This document shows positions 20,003-29,291 of a stretch of 34,000 nt of DNA, in pieces; the first letter of the stretch is position 1; the number at the start of each line of letters is the position of its first letter. The DNA is from a virus. Made by a program: the position numbers and the translations under genes. The notes beneath the pieces were generated by a model. The model saw nothing but the letters and a program-made list of their open reading frames with translations. It was not told the DNA's origin and did not search any database. The DNA lies in the IMG/VR virus record IMGVR_UViG_3300008217_000030, positions 1 to 34,000 of that record. One strand, written 5' to 3'.

Positions 20003-23000
20003 TAAATTATCCCTCGTTGTTGTTTTCTAATTACCTGGTCAGACGGACTGAGTAAAGCCGATTCTGTTCTACTTAATCCGGTTGCAGGATTATACTGGTT
20101 TTGTCCTTGTTGGGGAAGTATTAATCCGGGTGCAGTATAATTTTGAGCTGTTATTACGGGAGCTCCGACACCAGCAGGAAGTTGAGATTGTTTGGAGAAA
20201 AATCCTTTTTTTACTTCGAGTTGAATATCGGAGCGTGGGTCAAATAAATCTTCCGTTAAACTTTTATTTTTATTACTAAGGTATAATTGACGCAACGACG
20301 ACTTAGCCCCTGAATATGGATTCGGCAGTCCTTTCATCCTTGCCTCCGAGCTAAAGAATTCTCTCATTTTTCTTGAAATAAAGTTAGGATCAAATTTTCC
20401 TTTCTCAATATTTCTCCATGTCTCATAAGATACACGTCCTCCAAACTTCTCTCTCATTTCTTTACGGGACATGCCCAATTCTTTGGCGGCTTGCATTTGA
20501 TAATATAATGTGCGTTGTGCTTCAAAAGCGACACGTAAATAATCTCTGTAAGAATTTAAAAGACCTTGAGGATTAAAATTTACCGGATCTCTTGCATAAG
20601 AAGATTCGGTCATATATCTATAAGCATTCTCGGTTGTGTCTTGATATGTGTTAATGAATTGTGGAAATCTCTCTTCGGGTTTTATAACCTGTACTCTAAA
20701 CCCTGCAATGCCACCCAACTCGTCGGTAAAGTCATGTGTTCTCCATCCCTTGGTTTCAATTCCATAATAGGCTTGCCAAAGACGTTTAAGTTGAGAATAA
20801 TTCAAAGGAGCAGACTGATAGAGAAGGTGCCCCGTAGCTTTTTCTACTTTGGTCCACCATTCATCTTCAGGATTCCAAATTTGACGACCCGTTTTAGTTT
20901 CTCCGTCTCTCAAAAATAAATTAGTCATACTGGTAAACCAAATGGAGGGACTTATGAATGGTTCAAGTATATGACCAAGTCCTCTTAGGACACCATCTCT
21001 TAATTTAGCCATGAGCCTTTGTTCATTCGTATCTCCATTAGCTACCTCTAAAAGTACTCCACGGACTCCAGACACAGTACCCTCATAAGGCATGATATAC
21101 CCTAAATCAATATAGCGTGGGTTACCATCTGCGTCATCTTCCATTAACATTAGGGGATTATTTTTAGCATATTCCGCCACAAACATACGCACAGCATCTA
21201 ATTTTTCTTGGCTTGCATTCGTACGATATTGTCCATACTTTTCAAGCATTGAACCACCCGCACCAATGCCTGCGGTCACACCAATTAATCGATTCCACCC
21301 GTCCCAATGCTGCCACCAGTTACCAGTTTTTAGTCCCCGTTTATAACCACGGGACATGTCTTGAATTGCCAGTTCTGCATTGTTATAGGTGCCTCTGATA
21401 ATTTCTGAGGGGAAAGATAAGAAGTTGCCAAAAGGTGACAATCTAAAAGCTTTTTGAAGAGAGCCCACATATTCATAATTAGGAACCGTATCGCGTACTC
21501 GTTTTGCTGCCTCCCTCTTAATTTGTTCTTCACTCCATTCTGGAAAAGCTCTTTTTAAACGCATCTTTTCAAATGTATTAATAAACATTTTCCAAAAGTC
21601 GTCTTCCGCTACGTACGCGTCTTGAAATTTTTTAATATATTTTTTCCATACTTTAATTGGCTCTTTACTCGTCGCATAACCTAAAGGCCCGCCCGCTCCA
21701 TGGACATCATCCATCAGTCGAGTAACATCCCCCAATCGCGCATTGGAATTAACAATCCCCAACTCCAACATTTCTCTATAGACTCGATTGGCCTCTTTAG
21801 TGTTCCCTGATTTAAAAGGTCCCTGTAAAGCTTTATATGATTCTCTCCATGCTTGCCATACAAGTTTGGGATGTAAAAGAGCCTCGGTCGCAACACCTGT
21901 GGCAGCGGTGAAATAACCTGCACTAATAAAGTTTCGTGCATGGGTAAATTGTCCAAAAACAGTTTTAGCTAAATTTGTATATCCTTTGGGTAAAAGTCCT
22001 AAATTTTTATATAGCCAGTCAGCAATTCTAAACCCCGTCGTTTCTCGCCATGGGGATTTTTGGGCTACTTCAAACATTTTTGCATGCTCACGCGGAGCAT
22101 AGGCTCCTTTCAACGGATTCGCTAAAAATGATTCTCCCATCTGGGTTCCTTGATGGAACTCTAAACGTACTACCTTTTGATTCGGATATACATGCGTTTC
22201 TAAAAATTTAATTTTATCTGCTTCCGATCTAAAACCGCCCAATACATCATCAGGTACAACTATAGGGCGGTATGTAGATTTAGTTGCATCAAAGCCAGTC
22301 ACCATTTGTTGTTCTACTCCATCAGGACCTTTAACAATTTTTGTCGTCGCTCCTCTCTTAAAATTCTGTCTTGATGAATTTACAATGTCATTGAATGTGT
22401 TAAAAATATGTGTGGTCTGTACGAGGTTCATGGCTGCATCTAAAAAGTTCATGCGAGGATCTTTTACTTCTCCAAAGAGTTCCTTGAAAAGAGGTGTCAG
22501 TTCTCTCCTTTGGTCCGTGTGCCTTGCTCCTCCTTTCATGGTGTTATAGAGTTTGTTAAAGATAGGTTCTAAAATATCACGCTCCGGCGAATGGCCTAAA
22601 TCATCGAGGTTCAAGGACCAAAATGCCCTTTTAGAACCCATTGTAGTTGTTGCCTCGCTCCCTGATCGAATAATAAGTTGCACCATTTCGGTTGCTTCTA
22701 GATCAGTCAAAGGATAACCACGCATACGTGCATGACGCATGAGAAGTTTTTTAAGGCGATCCACAGCTTCTTGCCCCGGTTTTACACGGCCAAACAATCC
22801 CACGCCTTTTCTGTTCATTAACTTGTATGTATTTTCTAAATAACGTCCAATGGATTTATGTACTTCTGCAAAGAGTTCATCTTTAATACCCGCTTGTTCA
22901 AGAGAGCTACCGATAGACCTTAAAGGCTTATCTAAAAAGCTTCGCATTTTATACATCTCACCTAAAAGGGTTTTTAATTGAGGGTCTGTTGCACCTCTAC

Positions 23001-24051
23001 TTTTCAGCATATTAATTAATCGGAGTGTCATCTCCCGATCAGGGATGCCCTCTTTGTAGGATTTTAAAATATCGTTAATTAAATTATAAACTTCTTTTCT
23101 TTCTTTTTTCGTAGCCGCATTTAACGATGTGCTTAAAGCAGGGTAAATAGAATCTAAGGCTTTGTTAAAGTCCATCATGATTTCATTCGCCATATTTTCC
23201 TGTGCTTTCTTGTCTCCCTTTAATTTATTGAGTTTATTGAAAAGAGGGAGAGAGGCTTCTCCACGCGGGCGTACGCTTGCAGCAGCTTTATCTAAGATCC
23301 TTACAATACGGGAGTTAGAATTCACCATATCTTTGCTATTTTTATAAATAAATTTTCCGACCTTTCCCGTTCCTACAATGGCACTTGTAAGAAGGCCACC
23401 TTCTATGCCCCATTTAGCTCTATTTTTTAGGCGACGCCATGCATCTTCTGAATTACTGGGTTGTTCCCCATATACTTTTTCACTATTATAAGCTTCATAT
23501 GTTAAGGGATAATATTTTCCTGAAAAAATACTTCCAATCTCACTAAGAGATCTTTCTGATGCAACAATGGCTTCGCCTGCACCAATACCTAAAAATCCAG
23601 CAGCGGTTTCCAGTCCCATATCCGTTTTACGATTTTTAGCTATTAATGCGTCTTTTAAATTTTGACTTTTAATATTGGTGTATTGACCCGCTCGTTTTGC
23701 ATCCACAGCCTTGCGGGCAATTTTTTGGGCGAACTTTCGTCCCCAGTTTGCAGGAATACCATAATTAATAATAATTTCAGTTATTTTTCCAGAGAGTCTT
23801 TCTTCTGCAATTTCTTCAAAAGGATTGATGGTATCAAAAAAGTCTTCTACTTTAGCCGCCGTGTTTGTGTCCTTTGTCAAATCATAAACATCGGAGAATA
23901 ACGATACAAAACCTTCCGGAATTTTAATAGCACCGGAGACAAGTCCTGCACCCATTGCCTTATACCACGATGGCCTATTTGCTTTTTCGGAAGCATTAAG
24001 CTCGTAAATACTTTTAGGTTTTTCATTTTTTTCTCCTGAAAGTCCGGCCAT
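20002..24051 (-). CDS. Large internal virion/DNA-ejection protein candidate (1349 aa)
   Basis: This is the largest gene in the window. It opens with a Lys/Glu-rich segment, then SWYKAMGAGLVSGAIKIPEG, helical domains rich in basic residues over the first ~900 aa, and a C-terminal half with tail-like low-complexity sections. The last 30 residues read NPATGLSRTESALLSPSDQ and VIRKQQRG, a tail motif (TRTE/SALLSP) I have seen in large phage proteins. Size, position in the structural block and mostly helical composition suggest an ejection or internal core protein. No lytic transglycosylase motif is evident. The call is by context. Confidence 0.55.
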   Translation of the reverse strand: MAGLSGEKNEKPKSIYELNASEKANRPSWYKAMGAGLVSGAIKIPEGFVSLFSDVYDLTKDTNTAAKVEDFFDTINPFEEIAEERLSGKITEIIINYGIPANWGRKFAQKIARKAVDAKRAGQYTNIKSQNLKDALIAKNRKTDMGLETAAGFLGIGAGEAIVASERSLSEIGSIFSGKYYPLTYEAYNSEKVYGEQPSNSEDAWRRLKNRAKWGIEGGLLTSAIVGTGKVGKFIYKNSKDMVNSNSRIVRILDKAAASVRPRGEASLPLFNKLNKLKGDKKAQENMANEIMMDFNKALDSIYPALSTSLNAATKKERKEVYNLINDILKSYKEGIPDREMTLRLINMLKSRGATDPQLKTLLGEMYKMRSFLDKPLRSIGSSLEQAGIKDELFAEVHKSIGRYLENTYKLMNRKGVGLFGRVKPGQEAVDRLKKLLMRHARMRGYPLTDLEATEMVQLIIRSGSEATTTMGSKRAFWSLNLDDLGHSPERDILEPIFNKLYNTMKGGARHTDQRRELTPLFKELFGEVKDPRMNFLDAAMNLVQTTHIFNTFNDIVNSSRQNFKRGATTKIVKGPDGVEQQMVTGFDATKSTYRPIVVPDDVLGGFRSEADKIKFLETHVYPNQKVVRLEFHQGTQMGESFLANPLKGAYAPREHAKMFEVAQKSPWRETTGFRIADWLYKNLGLLPKGYTNLAKTVFGQFTHARNFISAGYFTAATGVATEALLHPKLVWQAWRESYKALQGPFKSGNTKEANRVYREMLELGIVNSNARLGDVTRLMDDVHGAGGPLGYATSKEPIKVWKKYIKKFQDAYVAEDDFWKMFINTFEKMRLKRAFPEWSEEQIKREAAKRVRDTVPNYEYVGSLQKAFRLSPFGNFLSFPSEIIRGTYNNAELAIQDMSRGYKRGLKTGNWWQHWDGWNRLIGVTAGIGAGGSMLEKYGQYRTNASQEKLDAVRMFVAEYAKNNPLMLMEDDADGNPRYIDLGYIMPYEGTVSGVRGVLLEVANGDTNEQRLMAKLRDGVLRGLGHILEPFISPSIWFTSMTNLFLRDGETKTGRQIWNPEDEWWTKVEKATGHLLYQSAPLNYSQLKRLWQAYYGIETKGWRTHDFTDELGGIAGFRVQVIKPEERFPQFINTYQDTTENAYRYMTESSYARDPVNFNPQGLLNSYRDYLRVAFEAQRTLYYQMQAAKELGMSRKEMREKFGGRVSYETWRNIEKGKFDPNFISRKMREFFSSEARMKGLPNPYSGAKSSLRQLYLSNKNKSLTEDLFDPRSDIQLEVKKGFFSKQSQLPAGVGAPVITAQNYTAPGLILPQQGQNQYNPATGLSRTESALLSPSDQVIRKQQRGII

Positions 24052-24060
24052 AGGTCACCC

Positions 24061-25512
24061 CTACCCGAAAGTTAGAACTTCATCGGTAGCAAAAGCAGGA
24101 TCTCCTTCCTCCATCCCTGCAGAATAGCTGCCACCTGTAACCACAGTAAAGACTACTTCACCTGGACTTAAATCATCAACATATCCAGGTTGGTCCTTTC
24201 CAAGTCCAGCGTTCTCATCTCCATTAAGGCCAAGGTATCGTACACGTGTACCGTTAGGAAGTATCAAAATCATTCCTCTTTCAATATTACTATTGACCCA
24301 TGCATCATTCATGGCCCTGACTATATCAGTATAATCCAAGAATGAATTTCCGGTGCCTTGATCCACAAGAGCTTGACGATCGGCCTCACTTAAACGCTCT
24401 GAGGATGCTTGGGTCATCGCTGTAATATCATCCGTTCTGTAACCATTAAATAAATTACCAGGCATAACTACTTCTTCTGGATTTCGAGAAATCCATAACG
24501 GGAAGGAGTCAAATAACGTGGTTACGTTCTTGTTGTATTGCTCTTCCGTCATACCCCCTTCGTCAAACAAAGTTTTTGCGTCACGTAAAGCACTTCTCAT
24601 TCCATCCAGTGTATATTGTAAAGGTTTTCGATCATCGGCCAGTTGGTTTTTATCATAGTCCTTATTTGCGTTAATATACTCTTGAGCAACATTAGTAATA
24701 CGGAATACTCTTCCTAATCCATACAATTCCATTTGCTCACCAAAGTCCGTAGGGGTCAAGGGTTGCCATGAATAAATAAGACGTTCTGCTTGTTGAATAA
24801 GATCCTCTTCAGCAATTTCAGCATAAGGTACTTTAAACAAAGCTTCCATATCACTTTTAAATTTTGGAGATTCAAGACGAAGACGAGTTCCTATTTCCAT
24901 GACTGTTTTTCGTTGTTGATCGATATCTTTAGGCTTGTTAAGTTGTTTCCATATTTCAGTCGCATATCCCAAACTAGCCTCTTTTTTAGCTAGTTCGGCT
25001 TGCTCAGAGGCTGCTTTTAATTGTGCATAATTTTCTATGTCTTGCACTGCAAAGGCACGTTCTAAATCTTTTTCCTCACGTTTTCTCTCAGCAAACTGAG
25101 GGAGAACTTCTTTCCCTGCTCTTAAAATATTTTCCCCTAATGTTTCTGGTCCAGGGAGTCTTGCGAAAAATTGTGCCAAGTCAAGCCAATCAGCCTGACG
25201 TGAGGGGGCCGGTAAATATTCTCCACGTAATTTTGCCTGTTCTTTTAAATACTCCTCACGAGTTGGAAGTTTTGACTCAGGAAAATAACCTTCTACGCCC
25301 TGTGCCATTCCTATAACATCGTCTGCGTCAGTACCAAATATGTTACCAAATTGTTCTTTAAATTGATCTCTAACAGTAGTACCATCTTGAAGTCCTATAC
25401 GACCTCCACGCGCATAGCGCGGACGATGCTCAAGTCCCGATGTAATTCCTACACCATGTGCATCGCGAAAGGTACGATCAAACATTTTTCTTTTTAATAC
25501 TTTTGATTTCAT
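24061..25512 (-). CDS. Structural protein with GGRxG motif (483 aa)
   Basis: The N-terminus has MFDRTFRDAHG, GLEHRPRYARGGRIGLQDG and a charged helical middle (EREEKDLER-like; QAELAKKEASLGYATEIW). The second half is mixed alpha/beta and ends in an acidic segment. The [RK]P-x-YA-x-GGR-[IV]-G motif is shared with the 703-aa protein and is typical of a family of marine phage virion proteins. It probably assembles with the large ejection protein, but no function is known. It lies 9 nt upstream of that gene. Confidence 0.6.
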   Translation of the reverse strand: MKSKVLKRKMFDRTFRDAHGVGITSGLEHRPRYARGGRIGLQDGTTVRDQFKEQFGNIFGTDADDVIGMAQGVEGYFPESKLPTREEYLKEQAKLRGEYLPAPSRQADWLDLAQFFARLPGPETLGENILRAGKEVLPQFAERKREEKDLERAFAVQDIENYAQLKAASEQAELAKKEASLGYATEIWKQLNKPKDIDQQRKTVMEIGTRLRLESPKFKSDMEALFKVPYAEIAEEDLIQQAERLIYSWQPLTPTDFGEQMELYGLGRVFRITNVAQEYINANKDYDKNQLADDRKPLQYTLDGMRSALRDAKTLFDEGGMTEEQYNKNVTTLFDSFPLWISRNPEEVVMPGNLFNGYRTDDITAMTQASSERLSEADRQALVDQGTGNSFLDYTDIVRAMNDAWVNSNIERGMILILPNGTRVRYLGLNGDENAGLGKDQPGYVDDLSPGEVVFTVVTGGSYSAGMEEGDPAFATDEVLTFG

Positions 25513-25514
25513 AA

Positions 25515-26390
25515 TTACCCTGTAGGGGGCCTTTGAGAGCCGTGATACACAGATCCAAGCAAACTCGTACCAAGCCCAGCAATACCCAGACCTACACTAA
25601 GAGGGGTTGCGGGAGCATTCATCATACGGGTCGATGTTGGAACACCAGCAGATAACCCTGTTAATTGTTCACCAAAGAAACCATACCGTTCGTAAGGCTC
25701 CATGGCAGCCATGCGTCCTGCTTGCGCTTGGGCATCAAGAAGAGATTGTTGATAAACTCGTTCATCTTGTGCTAGACCAGCAAGACCGGCTATTTGTCCT
25801 TGTTGTAATTGTGGCACCCCTTGAGCAAGATTCATTTGATTTTGAAATTGTTGTTGGGCTCTTCCTAAAGCACTTTCATATCCTGCTTGACTTAAACGGG
25901 CTGTGGCATCAGTAATTGCTTGCCCTCTATTTCTCTGCATCTCTGCGGTCAGAACACCAAACCGATCTCCACCAAATTGGTTTCCTGCCTTGGATGCTTG
26001 GGCAATTTCCTGCTCATCATAACTTCTATTAATTTCAGCTAAAGTTGTATCAAGTACATTTTGTTGATAGGGACTCATCAAAGATGAAATGGTAGCTGCG
26101 CTTGGCGCTGCCATAGTCTCTGCCGCTTGAAGATAGGGCTCATAGGATGCAATGCCTGTACCACCAGTAAAGCCTGTGATCCGTCCGGTAGCATCTCGTT
26201 GGAGTGTACCCAAACCTGCTTGTGTTGCACCCCGTTGTTGTGCTTGTTGACCAAATAAAGACTGCCCAGTAATTGTAGGAGCAAATTGAGCTGTATCAAG
26301 AGGTTGTCCAGTAAGAGCAGTCAGACGATCAGTTAAAATAGTCCCGGCTGCTTCTATATGGGGTGCTTGTGTTGTATAGGATGCGCTCAT
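25515..26390 (-). CDS. Ala/Gln-rich virion protein (291 aa)
   Basis: This protein is rich in Ala, Gln and Gly, with repetitive AQQQFQNQMNLAQG-type helices. It contains ISSLMSPYQQNVLDTTLAEI, then NQFGGDRFGVLTAEMQRNRG and a hydrophobic C-terminal helix (SVGLGIAGLGTSLLGSVYHG). The family recurs in marine podovirus structural modules and is usually called an internal or ejection-type protein. The C-terminal glycine-rich hydrophobic segment could insert in a membrane during DNA entry. It abuts the 703-aa gene by a single overlapping base. Confidence 0.6.
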   Translation of the reverse strand: MSASYTTQAPHIEAAGTILTDRLTALTGQPLDTAQFAPTITGQSLFGQQAQQRGATQAGLGTLQRDATGRITGFTGGTGIASYEPYLQAAETMAAPSAATISSLMSPYQQNVLDTTLAEINRSYDEQEIAQASKAGNQFGGDRFGVLTAEMQRNRGQAITDATARLSQAGYESALGRAQQQFQNQMNLAQGVPQLQQGQIAGLAGLAQDERVYQQSLLDAQAQAGRMAAMEPYERYGFFGEQLTGLSAGVPTSTRMMNAPATPLSVGLGIAGLGTSLLGSVYHGSQRPPTG

Positions 26391-28501
26391 TAAACTCGTG
26401 CCTCCAAATTATTCATAAGATTATACATGCGTTGTGCTCCTTTGTTCACGCTTCCTCCACCTGCAGCACGTACAGCATCAGCGGTCATAACGAATTCATT
26501 TTTGCTTACACGTGCATCTACATCATCTGCTCTTTCTTTTGAGCCATAAGGAATAAATCCTCCACTATCTCTTAAATCAAGATCATGTCCTTTGGGAATG
26601 CTCGCGATTCCGCTACCACGGGCATATCCAATTCTTCCACCTTTAGCCCTAAAGTCCTTTATCCGTTTCTCGTGGTCTTCCCAAAAGTCCTTTTTTCGTT
26701 CCGTCGAAAATTTTTCAAATTCCTCAAGCGTTAAATTAGGGTTTTGGAAGAAGTCCCGTAATGCCAGTTCAAGGCCACTTGGATCATAGCGACCAGAATA
26801 ACCACCAGGATTAACTACTCGTCCTCTGTTATATCCCGGTCGTCCGCCTTTAGCCCTAAAGTCCTCACCTTCATCTATTATCTTCAGAGCTTTTGTGTAT
26901 ATAGCATTCTGCTCCTTTTGAGATCTACTATAAAAGTCTGTGAAAGGTGCTATCTCTAATGCCATTTCCTCAGCAAGAATTTCAGCTTCATATTTACGAT
27001 CACCAGAATAACCACCAGGATTAACTACTCGTCCTCTGTTATACCCCGGTCGTCCGCCTTTAGCTAAAATATCTTCAACTTCTAATGTTTCTGTTTCTTC
27101 CATCATCCCTGGTTCTTGGCCCGGGGTCTCTTGTTGTTCTAATTGTTTCATGAGTTGTTCCAATGGATTAAATTCTGAAGGATCAGGGGCCATGGCCATT
27201 TGTTCTGTCTCTCGTGCTATGGCTTCCCGTGCTTTTTCTTCAGCTTCGTCTGGAGCAAAACCTAATTGGATAAAAAATTTATAGTAACGTAAAAATTCTT
27301 CTGATTCTTCCCCAGGGATAGGTCCATCAGACATTACTGTTTCGATTGTTTCAATTCCTTCTGGAGTTTCTATTGTCTCACGCATAACTTCTTCGTCCAA
27401 TAAATCAGGAGGCGTTTCTTCAAAATCTAATAATTCTCCTTCGGTAATTTCAGGAGGTCCCCATGCGGGATCATCTCCTTCTCCACCTCGTCTCAATCCT
27501 ATTCTATCGGGTATTGATTGCCGTGCGGGTATTGATCGCCGTGTTTTTTGTGTTGGTGGCAGAGGCATATACCACGAAAGACCAAATTGGTCAATTTCTG
27601 GTGTTGGTTCTATTGCTGGTGTTGGTTCTATTGCTGGTGCTGGTGCTATTGTTTCTTTAGTTTGCATGCCGTATTTGTCCATCATATCTCCCAAAGGAAT
27701 AGAGGGTAATTCGTGCCATTCAGAAAGAAGAGCTTCTGTTTGTTTAACAAGTTCACTATAAGGAATATTCTCATATGGCATATTATATAGCTCTTCCATA
27801 TCACGTCGAAATGTAGGAGTTCCAGATAAACTTTCTAGTATGTCCCTCGCGTCAGACCCACCGGGTTGGCCCTCGCTCCCTAAAAAAGGATGGCCTCCTT
27901 GGTACAGGCCTACACGGCCACCTTGACTTAAATTGGCAATACCCTGATTGGCGTTTAAATAACCTGAAAATTGTTGATGAGGGGTCAAAGTATTAACAAA
28001 AGACTGAGACATCCCTGGATTAACTGTAAGACTTTGTCCTACACTTTGTGGACCACTAATGGGGCCACCAACTCGAAGACCCATGATACCACCATCTTTT
28101 GCTAACCAAGGCTTTGCTTCCGCTTCGTCTCGCCATGCACTGGGAATCATATATACTGAAACCTCGTCTTCATCCATACCATGCTTCAGAGCATATCGCG
28201 CAATTAATCGATTTCGTAGTCTTCGTTGTTCTTCAGCTTGCCCTCGTGTAAATGCTAAATATTCTTCTTGCTTTTTTCTTGCATCTTTCATAGCTTTGTA
28301 TCCCAAAAGCCCGGAGCCAATAGCCGCTAATTCTAACCATTGGAAAGAAGGTATGCCTGTTTTTTCAACTGGTTTCCCAGAGCCACCTAAATTTTTTAAT
28401 ATTTGAGCTTCGTCCTTGTTGATATATGCTAGAAATTCTCCTTCTGGTGCATATTGCTCTAGTAGTTTTTTAGCTTCTTTAATTTTCACTTGACTGTCCA
28501 T
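26390..28501 (-). CDS. Large GGRxGY-motif structural protein (703 aa)
   Basis: This 703-aa protein has an N-terminal membrane-like helix (ELAAIGSGLLGYKAMK), Pro/Glu-rich spacers (PAIEPTPAIEPTPEID), and the repeated motif AKGGRPGYNRGRVVNPGGYS twice, plus AKGGRIGYARGSGI. The conserved C-terminus is RVSKNEFVMTADAVRAAGGG, then NKGAQRMYNLMNNLE. Duplicated DNA (63 bp, one mismatch) encodes the two RPGYNRG copies. The protein belongs with the two preceding structural genes and is probably a virion or assembly protein. Function is unknown. Confidence 0.6.
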   Translation of the reverse strand: MDSQVKIKEAKKLLEQYAPEGEFLAYINKDEAQILKNLGGSGKPVEKTGIPSFQWLELAAIGSGLLGYKAMKDARKKQEEYLAFTRGQAEEQRRLRNRLIARYALKHGMDEDEVSVYMIPSAWRDEAEAKPWLAKDGGIMGLRVGGPISGPQSVGQSLTVNPGMSQSFVNTLTPHQQFSGYLNANQGIANLSQGGRVGLYQGGHPFLGSEGQPGGSDARDILESLSGTPTFRRDMEELYNMPYENIPYSELVKQTEALLSEWHELPSIPLGDMMDKYGMQTKETIAPAPAIEPTPAIEPTPEIDQFGLSWYMPLPPTQKTRRSIPARQSIPDRIGLRRGGEGDDPAWGPPEITEGELLDFEETPPDLLDEEVMRETIETPEGIETIETVMSDGPIPGEESEEFLRYYKFFIQLGFAPDEAEEKAREAIARETEQMAMAPDPSEFNPLEQLMKQLEQQETPGQEPGMMEETETLEVEDILAKGGRPGYNRGRVVNPGGYSGDRKYEAEILAEEMALEIAPFTDFYSRSQKEQNAIYTKALKIIDEGEDFRAKGGRPGYNRGRVVNPGGYSGRYDPSGLELALRDFFQNPNLTLEEFEKFSTERKKDFWEDHEKRIKDFRAKGGRIGYARGSGIASIPKGHDLDLRDSGGFIPYGSKERADDVDARVSKNEFVMTADAVRAAGGGSVNKGAQRMYNLMNNLEARV
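26792..26854. repeat. 63-bp direct repeat, copy 1
   Basis: This is identical to 27002-27064 except for one base (T at 26834, C at 27044). It encodes the AKGGRPGYNRGRVVNPGGYS motif. Copies are offset by 210 bp. A shorter piece (19 bp, CCTTTAGCCCTAAAGTCCT) recurs at 26640-26658 and 26847-26865. Confidence 0.85.
27002..27064. repeat. 63-bp direct repeat, copy 2
   Basis: This is the second copy of the 26792-26854 unit with one mismatch. The near-identity at synonymous sites points to a recent duplication or ongoing gene conversion. Confidence 0.85.
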
Positions 28502-28502
28502 C

Positions 28503-28775
28503 CTATTCTTCCTCTAAATTTACATCGCCTTTTAAAAGCGATAATTGGGCAACAGTTATAGTTACATCTTGTTGGAAGTCATCCTCTGTTGTATCAGTGT
28601 TGCCATCTGCTACATCAGTTTTAAATGCTTCAGTTGATTCATAGACGCGGCCGGTTCGTTTATTACGAATTGTCGTGACCGATTCGGCAGGAAGTACGGG
28701 TACCTGTTTGCCATCAACTTCTTCATAGCGAATAATTGAAGGCTTTGAAATAGTTTTATCTTGTTTTTCTGTCAT
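28503..28775 (-). CDS. Small conserved phage protein (90 aa)
   Basis: I start this at the ATG at 28775 (MTEKQDKT), because the frame to 28781 would need a TTG. The product has EEVDGKQVPVLPAESVTTIR, RNKRTGRVYESTEAFKTDVA and an acidic end (KGDVNLEEE). I recognise the pattern as common in marine phage structural modules, possibly a scaffold or chaperone-like protein, with no known function. It precedes the 703-aa gene by 1 bp. Confidence 0.65.
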   Translation of the reverse strand: MTEKQDKTISKPSIIRYEEVDGKQVPVLPAESVTTIRNKRTGRVYESTEAFKTDVADGNTDTTEDDFQQDVTITVAQLSLLKGDVNLEEE

Positions 28776-28784
28776 ATGCAATAA

Positions 28785-29117
28785 TTATGTTCTCGTTAAT
28801 ACTAAATAACTCATGCCAATATCTAAAGAATCACTTGTAGATGAGGCGATTTTGAGTATATCTCCACCCTCTAAAACCTGGGGTTGTGTTAAAATTTGCT
28901 CAGAATCATTGGCTGTCATTGCAACAGTATCCGCTATAACATAGGTTGCACTTGCTGAATCATCCGTCACCGAAAGAGTGACTGTTGGTGTATAACTCCC
29001 TTTTGCAGAGACAATAATAGACTTTAAAATAATAGTCTCTGCTGTCCCTGCGGTTAACAGATTTGTTGTATCGGTTGTTGCAATTGTAACACCTGTAAAT
29101 TTATATGTATTAGCCAT
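28785..29117 (-). CDS. Small beta-rich virion protein (110 aa)
   Basis: This 110-aa protein is rich in Thr, Ser and Val with an immunoglobulin-like beta pattern: MANTYKFTGVTIATTD, VTLSVTDDSASATYVIADTV, then QVLEGGDILKIASST and a final SYLVLTRT. Proteins of this type occur in phage structural operons as decoration or tail proteins. GGAG precedes the ATG by about 5 nt, within the end of the 57-aa gene. Confidence 0.6.
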   Translation of the reverse strand: MANTYKFTGVTIATTDTTNLLTAGTAETIILKSIIVSAKGSYTPTVTLSVTDDSASATYVIADTVAMTANDSEQILTQPQVLEGGDILKIASSTSDSLDIGMSYLVLTRT

Positions 29118-29291
29118 TTATACTCCTAAAAACCATATCTGTGCATCTTCAGTATCTTCAGGCACAGAGTTTGTAAAATTTGAATTTAAGCGCTGTGTAA
29201 TTAATTCAATAGCACTAATAATCTGATTAAAATGCTCAGGATTATATTCAGGTCCTGCACTCGGTAATGTGATATTTGGCATTTTTGGCAT
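29118..29291 (-). CDS. Small conserved structural-module protein (57 aa)
   Basis: The ATG at 29291 overlaps the stop of the 646-aa gene (TAATG), and the TAA at 29118 abuts the next ATG. The product begins MPKMPNITLPSAGPEYNPEH, has a central helix (FNQIISAIELITQRLNS), and ends DTEDAQIWFLGV. The pattern (YNPE-x-x-NQ-x-x-x-A-[IL]-E) is one I have seen in short phage proteins between tail genes. No function is known. Confidence 0.65.
   Translation of the reverse strand: MPKMPNITLPSAGPEYNPEHFNQIISAIELITQRLNSNFTNSVPEDTEDAQIWFLGV

Noticed and set aside
20566-20919. Plus-strand 117-aa frame opposite the 1349-aa gene
   Set aside because: Composition is typical of antisense frames and no start signals are present.
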